Origin: Pseudoips prasinana
Taxonomy: Eukaryota; Arthropoda; Insecta; Lepidoptera; Nolidae
Length of the DNA stretch: 64,000 nucleotides
NCBI GenBank assembly: GCA_951640165.1
Contig: OX621257.1
Span: 7,761,201 to 7,825,200 of the forward strand
Direction: 5' to 3'
In this document: positions 33,441 through 45,320 of the stretch, piece after piece
How positions within the stretch are numbered: the first letter of the stretch is position 1
How the letters are laid out: each line of letters begins with the position of its first letter
Position numbers and translations under genes: made by a program
The notes under the pieces: model-generated
Told to the model about the DNA's origin: nothing
Databases searched by the model: none
Seen by the model: only the letters and a program-made list of their open reading frames with translations

Positions 33441-33729
33441 CTGGTGCCTAAACTAGGCTCAAGGCCTGTATTTCAGGACACCAGGTCTCCACCCTTTATG
33501 AAGAGATACATTTATTATACATTTTAGGTACAGAGGATCACATGCATATGTACATAATTTGGTTTATATAGAATAACTAAGTGAACAAAGTAAAGAACAA
33601 AAAATAATTCAATTACATACATTTTTATATGTGTGTGTGTGTATTTGTACGTGTGTGTTTTTGTGTAAGAATACAATAGGTAGCTAGTTATTTCTACCGC
33701 TTCAGTGTTACAATATAATTGCAAGCAAT

Positions 33730-34260
33730 TTCTCAGTAAGTTTAGCGAGATGTAATTTTGTTATATAGAAAGCGACCTAGGTGACAAAAGAATCGATTCA
33801 AGAATTGAGTAGAAAAGTTTACTGTACGACCTACGGTGTTGTATCGTCTCGCGTCGTTACCATGTGAGGAGGGAAGGACCATATGAAAGTAATGAGTGCT
33901 GTCTTAGGATGATACTTACAATAAAGAGTTGACGCACTGTCATTAATTTAGCTTCCTTGTATAGAAGTTCCGTGGGGTAACGATACGGAAAGAATGAGGA
34001 CACTTTCAGAATGACTCTCTGGGCTCTCTCCAAGTCAATAATTGTAGTTTTTGGAGCATCACCTCAAACATAGATACAGCTAGTCAGCAATGTTTGAACT
34101 AGAGCATAATAAACAGATTTTTTTTATTTATCGTCAGCCACTTGCCTCAAGATTTTAAAGATATATATAAGCTTACGTAATCTGGTTTTCAGCGTATCAA
34201 TATTATGGAATCTAAGGGCGTCATCAATTATAACTCCAAGGTACTTGAAGACTAAAAAAA
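33730..34260 (-). pseudogene. LINE RT C-terminal fragment
   Basis: Read on the minus strand: VFKYLGVIIDDALRFHNIDT, LRKLIYIFKILRQVADD, VYYALVQTLLTSCIYV, then TTIIDLERAQRVILKV. This parallels the thumb of the CR1-group ORF2 at 7838-10789 (KYLGILIDEKLTW; LERAQRTILKI). Stops interrupt it. 33441-33729 and 34261-34636 hold nothing further I can name. Confidence 0.65.
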
Positions 34261-34760
34261 AATAATAAGATACTTTATGTTTTGTATTACGTAATTGGCA
34301 ACATGAAGTATTATCACCCTTTTGTTCCGTGTAACTGTGTGATGTAATTGTGTAGGGAGGTGATATTATAGGTATGATATGATTAACAGATATTTCAATA
34401 GAAGGAAGTCAGTCTTTATAGCCATGACCCGATGATAGGCTGACTGTGGTGCCCCCACATGCCTTTGGAGTGTAGCTGTCGCTTAGCAAGCATATCAGAC
34501 AACGATGGCGATTAAAGCAAGAAATCTGTGATATAAACACAAAATATGAAGTCCAAAAAACTGATCACATTTGAAAACTGTACATCAGGGATAATGCCTA
34601 AAATTTCACCTCTAAAACCATTTAATAAGACAATACAGCAGAGCTTGTACTATGGAAAACCATATAACTGATGTACTATCCAAACTAATATTATAAATGC
34701 GAAAGTAACTCTGTCTGTCTGTCTTTCTGTCTGTCTGTCTTTGCTTCACGCCTAAACTAC

Positions 34761-34954
34761 TGTTCACTGCGGTTCGTCACCGCGTCAATAGATGGCGCTG
34801 TTAAGTTCGTTAAAAGTCGCAATGGTTTCGTTCACAAATATACTATATAGCTATCGAGGATTTTTGTTGACAATATACCAGCTTCAGTACAGTTTTGAGT
34901 GTTTTATTTAATTATAACCCCAAACACACCCCTGAACTGCTTGGGCACTCAACA
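34761..34954 (+). repeat. BEL/Pao 5' LTR
   Basis: It runs TGTTCACTGC to GCACTCAACA, 194 bp. It differs from the 3' LTR at one C/T (ttaagttcgt versus ttaagctcgt) and one T/A position (aattataacc versus aattaaaacc). Confidence 0.95.
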
Positions 34955-35909
34955 TTGGTCCTAACGACCCGGATAGTACGGACCAGGATTTTTGACACAA
35001 GTGTGGAGCCACCGCTGGCCGCGCTTCCCCCGTGTACTTGTAGTGAAACGCTACAGCAAGGTACACGATCCTCCGCATAAGCGGCGACAGCTTTGCCCAA
35101 ACTGGGTCCAGAGCTGAGCCAGCATTCCCGGAGCAGTACAAGGAACGGCGACAGAAGGCGCCACTGTCAGTTCAACGAGTGGTCACTAGAGGGCGCCATT
35201 CGCAGTACGACACTTCACGAAGACAACACGGTGACGCAGGCGCAGTTTCGTGACGTCACAGGGACGTCATACACAGTGAGTTCAACGAGCGAACAGAAGG
35301 CGCGACCTGGTGTTTGTGTGAAGTGCATTTTGTGAGTACATTTGTTTACCTTTTTAACCTGTCCGTAATCAGAGCAACAGTTTAAGTGCCAAGTAGTAAT
35401 TAGTTCAACTTAGAACAATCGTGAAGACCGGACTTAGAAAAATTCTGTATCTTTTAGGACTTATAAAATTTTAGAACTTTTTTAAACTTAGAATAATTTT
35501 GTTGTAGTTTGTGTGCATGTTAGTTAAGGACTTAGTATATTTAAGAAAAAACGGGGGAACGAGGAATCTATGTCCGATTTCCACCAGGTTTTGTGTGTTG
35601 CCAAACACTTGTAAAATTTTGACCAGTGTTTTGGGACTTGTAATATTTTTAACTTTTTTGTTTACATTGACTTATAACATTTTAATGCATTTGAGACTTA
35701 AAAACTTACACATAGTTTTTGAAGATCAAAATTAATTAACAAATTTTAACCAGTTCGAACACTTAGCATATTTTATACAAATAATCTTTAAATAAAAAAC
35801 TTAAGACTCAATTTTATTTACATATTTCTTTATATACATTTGTTTCTGATTTTAGAACAATTTTAAATTAAAATATTGCTATTCGTTTTTATCATTAATT
35901 ACATTAAAA

Positions 35910-38339
35910 ATGGAAGCTTTACTAAAAATTTATAAAGATCAACAAAATGTAATATCAAAGGGTTTAACTAATTTTAAGAAATGTGGTAAAGATAGAATAA
36001 CCCTAGAATACATAGAAACTAAACAAGAATTATTAGAACAGAATTGGAATTTATTTAAAGAAACTAAGTATAAATTCTATGCGCATAAAATGACAGAGGA
36101 CACAGAGCAAAAATTAGAGGATATATACGATACAACAGAGGACACTTACATAACTTATAAATGTTTGATGAAATCAATTTTGAATAATATTCGTTTAGCC
36201 ACGGGGTCGTTGCAAAAAACCCACGGTACTTTATCCAGTACTAGTAAATTAAATAGTTCACTTGTAAAATTGCCCAAAATTTCCATACCAATATTCTCAG
36301 GTAAATATGATGAATGGACAACATTCCATGATCTTTTTACCTCATTAGTACATAATAACCAGGCATTAGATAATGTGCAAAAGCTTCATTATCTTAAAAG
36401 TCACCTTTCTGGCGAAGCAGAACAATTAATACGTCACACTCCTATAGCTGACGCCAATTATGTCCAATGTTGGGATCTATTAGGCAAAAGGTATAGCAAT
36501 AAAAAATACCTAACCAATTGCATTCTAAAAAGGTTGTTCGGTCAAAAGCGAATGCATGTCGAATCTGCTACTTCTTTGAAAGAATTGCTAGACACTACAT
36601 GTGATTGTCTTAATGCGTTGAGTAACTTAAGCATAGACGTGAGTACATGGGATGTCATTATCATACACATTGTTACCTTTAAGTTAGATGTTGAGACGCG
36701 AAAACAATGGGAGCTTAGCGTGTGTAACAATGACTACAACAATGACTTGCCAACTTTTAGCCAGTTCAAAACATTCCTGGAGAATCGGTTTCGCGCGTTA
36801 GAGTGCTTAGAACCTAAAAAGGCACCAGTTCATCAGTTCCATAGTCCAAAAGCCATGCTGGCAACAAGTTCTTCAAAGACTAATAATATGCGGTGCGAGT
36901 TCTGCTCCGACCTTCACAAACTTTGCTTCTGCAAGAAATTCAATAAGGAATCACTCAAGGCCAGACGTGAGTTCGTATTAAAAAATAATATTTGCTTCAA
37001 CTGTCTTGGTGGCAATCACGTTGTTAGTGAGTGCAGGAAGCCTACCACATGCAAGGTTTGCCAGAAACGCCACCATTCAATGCTGCATTTAGATCAGAAG
37101 TCGATCAAAAGGGACCAACCTTCGACGTCATCGGCTATCGACAGTGTTAGTGCCACTAATACTAGTCCGATTGCTTCGTTTTTGTCGACAGGTAACACTC
37201 CCGCATCGAGACAGGTTTTATTAGCCACCGCGCTAATAAAAGCCGAGTCGCATTCTGGTGAACTCCAGACTGTCCGAGCCCTGATCGATCAGGGCTCGCA
37301 GGCGTGCTTCATAACAGAGGCCGTAGTTCAGCTGCTCAGCCTGAAAAATATCCCTATTCAAGGAGTTATCTCAGGTCTAGGCGGTACTAGTTCAACCATG
37401 GCACGGCACATGGTACATTTAAATATCCAGTCTCGGATTAGTCCAAATTTCAAACTGAAAATTAAAGCTTACGTACTGAATAAAATAACATCTTACTTAC
37501 TGGAACGCAAGATTAACACTGTTTTAGATTGGCTAAGTATTGACACTCTGCGGCTAGCAGATCCAGAGTTCAACACTCCCAATAAGATTGATGTGTTGTT
37601 GGGCGCTGATGCTTACAGCAGAATCATAAAACAAGGCATCTTTAGAAACCCTTCAGGTACGTTGATCGCTCAGAGTACTACGTTAGGCTGGGTACTGTCA
37701 GGCGTACTAAATAAGGACACAGATCAAAACACTAAATTAAATAATATTAGTGTATTACATGCACAATTTAGTGAAGACGACATGTTAAAAAAGTTCTGGG
37801 AGATAGAAGAGCAAAGTAGTGTGAAGAAAATGCTTACGCTCGAAGAAAATAGATGTGAAGAGTTCTACAGCAAAAGTATAAGAAGAGATAGCAACGGCAG
37901 GTACATAGTAAACTTACCTTTCCGCGATGAAGATCTTCCTTGCAAAGGCGGTAACTCCCGTTCTATCGCTGAAAAAAGATTTAGAGCATTAGAGCGTAGA
38001 TTAGAGAAAAATACAGATTTGAAAAACAAGTACAAACAGGTCGTAGAAGAGTATTTAGAACTAGAACACATGAGAGAAGTTGACAAGCACGATAAAAATA
38101 GAAATATAGCTGTCTACTTACCTCACCATGCGGTAGTTAGGGAAGACAAAACTACCACAAAGGTGCGAGTTGTCTTCAACGCCTCAGAGAAGAATGACAA
38201 TAGTGTATCACTCAATGACGCGTTGATGATAGGGCCCACATTAAAAAGGCAACACGATAGAAGAAGGCCTAGAATTATATTACCAAATAACCGAGCTTTT
38301 AGGAAAAGGGGTATTCCAGCTACAAAAATGAAAGAGTAA
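35910..38339 (+). CDS. BEL/Pao Gag-protease polyprotein, truncated in RT
   Basis: An 809-residue open frame beginning at the ATG after AATTACATTAAAA. Residues 1-100 are helical; about 125-290 is the Gag domain of BEL/Pao elements (KLPKISIPIFSGKYDEWTTF, then LKSHLSGEAEQLI). Zinc-knuckle motifs follow at about 365-395 (CFNCLGGNHVVSEC, CKVCQKRHHSMLH). The retropepsin-like protease is at about 440-600, with the active-site Asp in RALIDQGSQACF. The RT N-terminus begins at about 735 (YLPHHAVVREDKTTTKVRVV, then FNASEKND) and stops after the LNDALMIGPTL motif, where a deletion and unrelated A-rich sequence follow. It would supply capsid and protease, but no polymerase. Confidence 0.9.
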   Translation: MEALLKIYKDQQNVISKGLTNFKKCGKDRITLEYIETKQELLEQNWNLFKETKYKFYAHKMTEDTEQKLEDIYDTTEDTYITYKCLMKSILNNIRLATGSLQKTHGTLSSTSKLNSSLVKLPKISIPIFSGKYDEWTTFHDLFTSLVHNNQALDNVQKLHYLKSHLSGEAEQLIRHTPIADANYVQCWDLLGKRYSNKKYLTNCILKRLFGQKRMHVESATSLKELLDTTCDCLNALSNLSIDVSTWDVIIIHIVTFKLDVETRKQWELSVCNNDYNNDLPTFSQFKTFLENRFRALECLEPKKAPVHQFHSPKAMLATSSSKTNNMRCEFCSDLHKLCFCKKFNKESLKARREFVLKNNICFNCLGGNHVVSECRKPTTCKVCQKRHHSMLHLDQKSIKRDQPSTSSAIDSVSATNTSPIASFLSTGNTPASRQVLLATALIKAESHSGELQTVRALIDQGSQACFITEAVVQLLSLKNIPIQGVISGLGGTSSTMARHMVHLNIQSRISPNFKLKIKAYVLNKITSYLLERKINTVLDWLSIDTLRLADPEFNTPNKIDVLLGADAYSRIIKQGIFRNPSGTLIAQSTTLGWVLSGVLNKDTDQNTKLNNISVLHAQFSEDDMLKKFWEIEEQSSVKKMLTLEENRCEEFYSKSIRRDSNGRYIVNLPFRDEDLPCKGGNSRSIAEKRFRALERRLEKNTDLKNKYKQVVEEYLELEHMREVDKHDKNRNIAVYLPHHAVVREDKTTTKVRVVFNASEKNDNSVSLNDALMIGPTLKRQHDRRRPRIILPNNRAFRKRGIPATKMKE

Positions 38340-38544
38340 TAATAAAGACATAATTCAGAACAGAGAGAGTATAAACATAGAACAAACAAATCAAATTAGT
38401 ACAAAGGACAAAATCAGTACATACAAGGACAACATAAACAAGGACAACATAAATAAGGACAAATGAAAAAAGAATACAGAACACAGAACACACAATAAAG
38501 TACTACAAGCAAATAGAGCACAAAGGAAAAGAACTAGAAATAAA
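38340..38544 (+). other. A-rich filler at the RT deletion
   Basis: This low-complexity stretch replaces most of the RT palm. It repeats AAGGACAACATAAACAAGG-like units and ACAGAACACAGAACACAC, as expected from template slippage or repair filler. No RT sequence is readable in it. Confidence 0.6.
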
Positions 38545-39452
38545 ACTGGATAGTACAATAAAGGTTCTTGGACTTACCTGGAACAACAATGACGAGACTT
38601 TCCAATACACGCTAAACTTCCCGCCGACGACGTCTGCACCTATAACTAAAAGATCCATTATTTCTGTGATAGCACGCCTTTTTGACCCATTAGGTTCGTT
38701 AGCACCTAGTGTGATTTTAGCGAAGGTATTTATCCAGAAATTATGGCTCGCAGGTGTTGGCTGGGACGAGATGCTTACCAAGGAACTTATTAACGAATGG
38801 AGATCATATCGTGAAGAATTGTTACTACTCACCAAGGTCCAGATTCCTCGTTAGCTCGAAACAAAGTCCAACGAATATTTGGAGCTACACGGGTTTAGTG
38901 ACGCCTCCAAAACAGCGTATTTAGCTGCAATTTACTTGCGTATGGTAGGTGCCCACAACATAGTAAAGTTCACGTTGCTGGTTGCTAAAACTATAGTTGC
39001 GCCAGTAAAACAGGACGTTTGAAATCTTGACCATGATGAAAGTGACACAATGGTTTCACGTCTCTACCCAGAACAACCCAGCGGATTGCGCCTCTAGAGG
39101 AATATTACACAGTTCCCTCTTGGAAAACGAACTATGGTTCGCTGGACCATCGTTTCTCAAAGCGCAGAACATTATTTATAGCAGGCCAAATAATGATTGT
39201 AGGACAGATTCAGAAGAGTCAGTAAGGTCACATGTAGCGATTCTGCCAAATTCTTCCTTCTTTGAGCAATTCTCTAAGTTAGGAAAATTGGTTAGGATTG
39301 TTGCATACTGCCGAAGGTTTCTAAAGGAGAACAAAATACACAGGAAGAAATATTTACAAAAGGTAGAATTAGATACTGCACTCGAATGTTGTATTAGAGG
39401 AGTACAGAAGGAACTATTTACAACAGAATATAAGGACTTAAAGGACAAAGGA
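38545..39452 (+). pseudogene. BEL/Pao pol remnants (RT connection, partial RNase H)
   Basis: After the filler, TLNFPPTTSAPITKRSIISV and ARLFDPLGSLAPSVILAKVF mark the Pao-type domain that follows the RT palm (38640-38835). A stop follows. Then HGFSDASKTAYLAAIYLR and LLVAKTIVAPVK show the first part of RNase H (38880-39010), with the Asp of FSDAS. A further deletion joins to WFHVSTQNNPADCASRG (39045-39095), the end of RNase H. The frame then runs open to the left end of the inserted transposon (39453). The RT catalytic box and most RNase H catalytic residues are missing. Confidence 0.8.
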
Positions 39453-39997
39453 TATATCGTCCCCGTAGAGGGAAAATTAAATAACTCTGATTTTGTAGTT
39501 CTGAGATAAACGCGATTTAGTGTTTTTTTTTTAGTTAATGTACATTTGTAAGAAAAGGTGAGATAATTTTACCGTCGGTGTTTCTATATTTTGTGGCCCT
39601 GATAACCTTTTACATTATGCTTTAACAAACTGAACACTATCTTTAACTATAACTAAATAACTAATTAAAAATCAAGTTGTTTAATTTTGCCACAACTGTT
39701 TTTATAACGTAACAACAATTAGCTACTTATTTCGGCTATTTATTTAGTTTTCCTACAACTAAATACATTTGGTAGAGTAAATTTTGGTGAAATAAATGGA
39801 GTTATTGAATTTATCAAGCACGAAATATTTTTAAATGGAAAACTTAGTGGTTTTGTACGTTATTATTACTTTGATATTTATTGGTCTCATATGAAATAAA
39901 AGCTGTATTATGATATTAATAAAGTTATATTAAGGAATAAATAGAAAAGTAAACTAAAATTTAGAAAAAGTGTACTTATCTTGCCACAAACTTAAAA

Positions 39998-42830
39998 AAT
40001 AAACATCATCATCATGATCATATCAGCCAAAAGGTCCACAGCTGGACAAAGGCCCACAATTGCCGGTCTTGCGCTATTCGCATCCAACAATTTCCAGCGA
40101 CCCGCACAAGATCATGGGTCCATCTTGTAGGGACCTGCCCACGCTGCGTCTTCCAGTTCGTGGTTACCACTCGAGAACCTTTCTGCTCTAACGGCCGTGG
40201 GCTCTACGTTCTATGTGGCCGCCCACTGCCACTTCAGTTTTACCATTCTTTGGGCTATGTCGGTGACTTTGGTTCGCCTGCAGATTCCGACATTTCTGAT
40301 TCGATATCGCAAGAAACCTCCGAGCATAGCCCTCTCCATTGCTCTTTGGGTGACCTTGAGCCTTCTAATAGGGCTCATAGTGAGCGACCACGTATCTGGT
40401 CTGTCATCAAGTCATCACTGGCAACACACACTGGTTGAAGACTTTCAACTTGAGACACTGCGGTATTTTGGACGAGAAGATGTTACGTAGTTTCCCGAAC
40501 GCTGCCCAGCCTTGGGTTCTACGATGGACCACCTTCTCGAAGTTAGAACGACCTAGTTGGATGGTCTGTCCTAGGTAAATATAGTTTTCTACAACTTCGC
40601 GTGCAGAGTCTCCAACCTTCAATTGAGTGGGGTTGGAGGTTTGACATGATTTTCGTCATATCCATGTTCCTTTTCAGGCCCACTTGTTGAGAAACTCTAC
40701 TGAGGTCATAGAGCATTTTACCGAAATCTTCCATGGTTTCAGCCATGACTACTATATCATCGGCCAATCGTAAGTGAGTGATATTGACCAGAAGCTTGAA
40801 GACATCTTCCAATGCAGCGACGAACACTTTCGGAGATGTAACATCTTCCTGTCTCACACCTCGCTGCAAGTGGATAGGTTTCGAGTTTTGGTCCTGGAGT
40901 CGCACTAACATTGTGGCGTTTTCATACAAATACTTTAACACCTCGATTTACTGGTAGTAGATTTGGCACCTTAGGACCACAGCCCAGGTTTCGATAATCT
41001 AAGGCTTTCTCATAGTCCACAAACGCTAAGCACAGTGGTTTGTTATACTCTTCGACTTCTTATATATAACTTGCCGCAGCGTATGTATATAGTCTATGGT
41101 GCTAAAGACTTTTCGGATACCGGCTTGTAATGCGGGAGGCTGGAAATCATCAAATGGCTCAGCAGTGTGATGGGTCAATAATTCATCAATAGGGTTTTGT
41201 CGCCATTTTTGAAGGAGAGCACTACCACACTTCTGTGCCATGCTTGTGGTGTTTGATTATCTAGTATGACGGAGTTAAATAGCTTCTGAAAGGCCCGTAG
41301 GATTGGTGTACCATCCGCCTTCAGAAGCTCTGCTGAAACTCCATCATCACCAAGAGCCTTGTCGTTCTTAAGTTGTCTGAGAGCCATTTGAATCTCGTAC
41401 ACGCTGACGTCCGAGTGTCTTCAGTGTAATGTCGGGTTGGTCGTGCTCCATCCAAGACATGACTTTTGGCAGGTGACTGCGTTGTCGTATATAACTGTCC
41501 ATAGAATTCTCAATCTCTTACAGCAACTCCGGTTTAGACGTGACGATTGCCGTGCATCCTCAGTCTTCAGCTTCGTCAGTTGGGTTTGTCCAACAGACAG
41601 ATCTCTTACGAACACTTTAGAGCCTTTGTTTCGCTCGATGGCTTCTTTAATACTACTTGTATTAAATTGACGCGTGTCACGAGTCAAAGACTATGAGATC
41701 TGTCTGTTGAGCAGCCGGTATATAGTAGCATCATCTGAGGATGTCAGAACCATTTTCCGTATTACTTCCATAAGTTGCAGGGCAAAGTCTGTTTGTACGC
41801 TGGGCCTTGAAGACCTTAAACTCAGCCGTATGGACAGCTTCTACGAGCCTGTCGTAGTATGAGTCCACTTCCTCGCAGCCTGCTCGGCATTCGAAACGGT
41901 TTCGCAGTTCGAGCTGAAATGGTGGGTTTTGGACGTGGATAGGTAAAGGTCGGCGCGTAGACTTTATCATTTTGGACCTTTGGAGCTTGACATTAGATTC
42001 AATAAGCCTCTCACCAGTCTGTGATCGCTCCCGGTTTTAACCGCATTGATCTCAGAGACGTCATTAAACGTCTGTCGTCTCGTCGACAAGATAAAGTCTA
42101 TCTCATTTTTGTTTTTGCCATCGGGCTCACCCAGGTCCATTTGCGGCGATCCAGCTTCCTGAAGAAGAAATTCATCATAAAGAGTCCCTCCTTCTCCATG
42201 TCGGCCAACATTTGGCCCCGAGGGTTCCGGTCTCCAGTTCCTAATTGCCCCACTCTCAGCTCATTCCCGAATCGTTTACCCAGCTTCGCCTTAAAGTCCC
42301 CCATGACCACAGTGAAATAAGTGTTAGAGGTATGTATGGTTCTAGAAATATCCTCATACATGACCTCAACCTCATCGGCGGAGTGCGTTGAAGTCGGCGC
42401 GTAAACCTGAATGACCTTCAACGAATACGTTATAAGTTACGTTATAAGGTATGCCGCCCTAGTCGACACACTCTCGAGTTTCACTACGTTCCTTGTGGAC
42501 GAGGGACTGTTGAACTATGAACCCGACATCACCTTGGAACAGTTGGTCGCCCTCGCGGAAATATAGCAGGTTCCCGGATTTTAGGATTCTCATGGGGAGG
42601 ACACGATATTCCTAAAAACTCTCTTTGGACTTCAGACAAACCTATGATATCCCAATGTAACCTGCTCAGTTCCTTCTCCAGTTCCATGATATTCTCGTCG
42701 GTCAACTGTGTGTGAGTGTTATATGTTGCCAGGGCCAGACGTTGTCGGTTTTGGTAACACGGCGTCTGCCGGGGATTTTTAGCACCCCGGTTTCTTTTTC
42801 CTTATTTCCTGTTTCTATTACTGAATCTGT
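39998..42830 (-). mobile_element. RTE-type LINE nested in the TIR transposon
   Basis: On the minus strand the 5' part near 42800-42600 shows the endonuclease start and the 3' end carries an (ATG)n tail (CATCATCATCATGATC at 40003). The LINE belongs to the same family as 61499-62676. The boundaries are approximate. Confidence 0.78.
40050..42780 (-). pseudogene. RTE LINE endonuclease-reverse transcriptase, multiply broken
   Basis: The endonuclease is read from about 42750: LATYNTHTQLTDENIMELEK and LHWDIIGLSEVQRE, then VYAPTSTHSADEVEVMYEDI and VVMGDFKAKLGKRFG. The middle part (41970-41421) is a connector with ENGSDILR- and QFNTSSIKEAIERNKGSK-like pieces. The RT part follows in fragments: MALRQLKNDKALGDDGVSAE, FQKLFNSVIL, LAFVDYEKA-like and HLRLADDIVVMAETMED, where the catalytic box reads LADD instead of FADD. 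The tail reads LKVGDSAREVVENYIYLGQT. At least seven frame changes were counted between successive open segments. It is a relic compared with the copy at 61499. Confidence 0.82.
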
Positions 42831-42870
42831 TATCCCAGCGATTGTGATATTGTGTTCCATAATTCTTCTA

Positions 42871-43134
42871 TCAGGATGAGACTAATTGGTCGATAGGGAT
42901 TTCAATAAAAGCTGAAATTGTTATAATATTACTTGTTTCATCTTTAGAATCTCTCGACAAAATCGGGTTTATTCGTTCAAATCTCTTAACTCTTTCTTTC
43001 TTCTTAGCCAGTGAAATATTGATGTCTATTAAAGAACTAACTTTCCTTTTTATTTTATTTTCTTCATTTGTAAAAGGCGGCATTGGTTCGATACCCGAAA
43101 TGAGACTTGACCCTCTGATTACTTTTGATGACAA
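42871..43134 (-). other. Unidentified open frame in the TIR transposon
   Basis: An 87-codon Lys/Ser/Glu-rich frame (IKRKVSSLIDINISLAKKKE, RFERINPILSRDSKDE). It may be a scrap of the transposon's own protein. No catalytic motif can be seen and I do not recognise it. Confidence 0.2.
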
Positions 43135-43634
43135 CTTAATTTATTTAATTTTATTTGCCTATCATCTTATAATTAATCATTATATAGTTGTAGAAGAAAT
43201 AAATAACATCAAGTATTTATAAATTAGGTACGTTATATTAGAATTCTGAATCGCAGAATTAAATAAATAGAGTTATTTAGTTTTCCTTGAACTAAGTTGG
43301 TTTTGTGAAAGAATTTATAAGTTGAGGAAAAATTCAACAACTCAAGTTATTTAATTTATTTGACATTCATCTTGTCATTGACCACAGTTATTGATTTATT
43401 TACTGAGTTATTTAGTTTTCCTTTAAAAATAATTCGTTTGTCTGAAGATATTTATTATTCCATCTGTCATGACCTGTCTGACAAAAATGGCTATATCTTT
43501 GGAACGGAATAAGATACGAAAAGGCCTGTAAGGCTCAAATATGCGGCAGGTTTTAGGTGTTTTGAAAATAGGATAAAGTCAATTTCGCCAAAATCGGAGT
43601 TATTTAATTTTCCAACTACGGGGACGATATACAA

Positions 43635-44888
43635 AAATCTAGTCAACTAAGAGCACTATGCCCCTATCTTGACGATATAGACATATTACGAGTAAGAGGT
43701 AGATTGGAAAGGTCACAGCTGAGCAATCATATGAAGCATCCTATTATTCTACCACATTCCAGTCATCTCACTCGACTCATTATAGATGATGCTCACCACA
43801 AAACCTTTCATGGGGGTCCTCAACTGATGTTGAACTATTTAAGGACAACCTACTGGATCATCAGAGCAAAAGCCCTGGTCAAACACCATGTCATCAAGTG
43901 CGTGATATGTGCCAGGCAAAAAGCAACCACTCAAAGTCCATTAATGGGTTCACTTCCAGCAGTTCGGTGCACACCAGCTCGACCGTTTCTGCATAGCGGC
44001 GTAGATTACGCTGGCCCCATTAACGTGAGGACAACAAAAGGTCGTGGCCATCGTTCTTACAAAGGGTATATTTGCCTTTTTGTGTGCATGGTCACTCGAG
44101 CACTGCACCTAGAAGTAGTGAGTGATATGAGCACTCAGGTCTTCCTCGCAGCGTTTAGGCGCTTTGTGTCTAGGCGAGGTCATTGTGCCAAACTGTGGAG
44201 TGACAATGGCACCACATTTGTAGGCGCATCAAGAGAATTGCAGCAATTATCCGCCATACAATCGTCCATAGCCGAGCATCTAGAGTCAAAGGGTACCGAA
44301 TGGCACTTCATACCTCCTCATAGTCCCAATTTTGGCGGTCTGTGGGAGGCAGGTGTGAAGTCAACAAAGTTCCATTTGAAGCGCGTGATTGGTGAATCAA
44401 CTCTCACTTATGAAGAACTCGCAACACTCCTCAGTCAGATCGAAGCCTGTTTAAACTCGCGACCTATGAGCATAATTAATGTCAATGATCCTGGTGAACC
44501 GATGCCGTTAACTCCTGGTCACTTCCTAATAGGAGAACCATTAGTGAATGTGCCAGCCAATAATTACGAAGAGTCCAACCTAAATTGTTTGTCACGCTGG
44601 CAATTTATCCAGCGAATGCTGCAGTCATTTTGGAGACGTTGGTCCAACGAATATTTGTCCACATTGATGAACCGTTACAAATGGTCATCACATGTTACTG
44701 AGCCAAAAATTGGAGACATTGTTTTAATAAAAGACGACGACTTGCCTCCAAGTCGCTGGTTGATGGGTAAAATTGTTGAAAAACACCCGGGGTATGATAA
44801 TGTCACCCGTGTCGTCACGTTACGCACTAAGTCCTCAACAATCAAAAGACCAACATCCAAAATATGTATTTTACCTGTAGCCGATTAA
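43635..44888 (+). CDS. BEL/Pao integrase with C-terminal domain
   Basis: Open from just inside the right end of the DNA transposon. The first Met is at 43704, but the reading frame continues upstream (QLRALCPYLDDIDILRVRG), as expected inside a polyprotein. The zinc-binding motif is HHKTFHGG followed by CVICARQ. The DDE core has Asp in HSGVDYAGP, Asp in LWSDNGTTFVGA and Glu in FGGLWEAGVKS. The C-terminal domain (IGDIVLIKDDDLPPSRWLMG, then VTRVVTLRT) is the one usual at the end of BEL/Pao Pol. All catalytic residues are present. It ends at VAD-stop, well before the 3' LTR; the 430 bases between are non-coding. It is cut off from Gag by deletions and the DNA transposon. Confidence 0.92.
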   Translation, partial: KSSQLRALCPYLDDIDILRVRGRLERSQLSNHMKHPIILPHSSHLTRLIIDDAHHKTFHGGPQLMLNYLRTTYWIIRAKALVKHHVIKCVICARQKATTQSPLMGSLPAVRCTPARPFLHSGVDYAGPINVRTTKGRGHRSYKGYICLFVCMVTRALHLEVVSDMSTQVFLAAFRRFVSRRGHCAKLWSDNGTTFVGASRELQQLSAIQSSIAEHLESKGTEWHFIPPHSPNFGGLWEAGVKSTKFHLKRVIGESTLTYEELATLLSQIEACLNSRPMSIINVNDPGEPMPLTPGHFLIGEPLVNVPANNYEESNLNCLSRWQFIQRMLQSFWRRWSNEYLSTLMNRYKWSSHVTEPKIGDIVLIKDDDLPPSRWLMGKIVEKHPGYDNVTRVVTLRTKSSTIKRPTSKICILPVAD

Positions 44889-45320
44889 GAAATAGTTTTT
44901 GTTATTATTTATATTGGTTGTTGCATAAATCATAGTTTTATTACGTGTTTTATCGTTTTAGGTCTATTTACACAAAATTATATACAACATTCAATTATTA
45001 TAGACATAGAACCTAGAATAAGATGTTTAATTTTAAGATAGTTCATAATTTTGTTAGTTTTAAACTGTAGTACATAGTAGTTCAGCCATGACTTCTAGCT
45101 TGTAGTTCATTGTAGTTCTCTTTTAGTTCTTAGTTTAGAGCAAGCAGGGCAGTAATTAGTACAAATTGTTTTAGTTAAGTTTTAGTTTAGTTCATATTAT
45201 TGTCAATAAATATACATATATTTTTACAGTACAAACTAAGATAAGCGTAATGTACCATAGAGCAATGTACCCCATTATTTAAGAAGGACGTTCCATCAGT
45301 AACGTCCTTGGTGGGCGGTA

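Larger units (their letters stand above)
39455..43629. mobile_element. TIR DNA transposon inserted in BEL/Pao pol
   Basis: Inverted ends of about 41 bp: TATCGTCCCCGTAG at 39455 with GGAAAATTAAATAACTC and GATTTTG, mirrored at 43589-43629 with a few mismatches. TA lies on each side. The interior outside the nested LINE has repeated GAGTTATTTAGTTTTCC motifs near the right end. A simple TA-excision does not restore the pol frame, so either the pol frame was already broken or the boundary is off by a base or two. Superfamily not identified. Confidence 0.75.

Noticed and set aside
40160..40490. Plus-strand frames near the RTE 3' end
   Set aside because: They are shadows of the RTE C-terminal domain on the minus strand.
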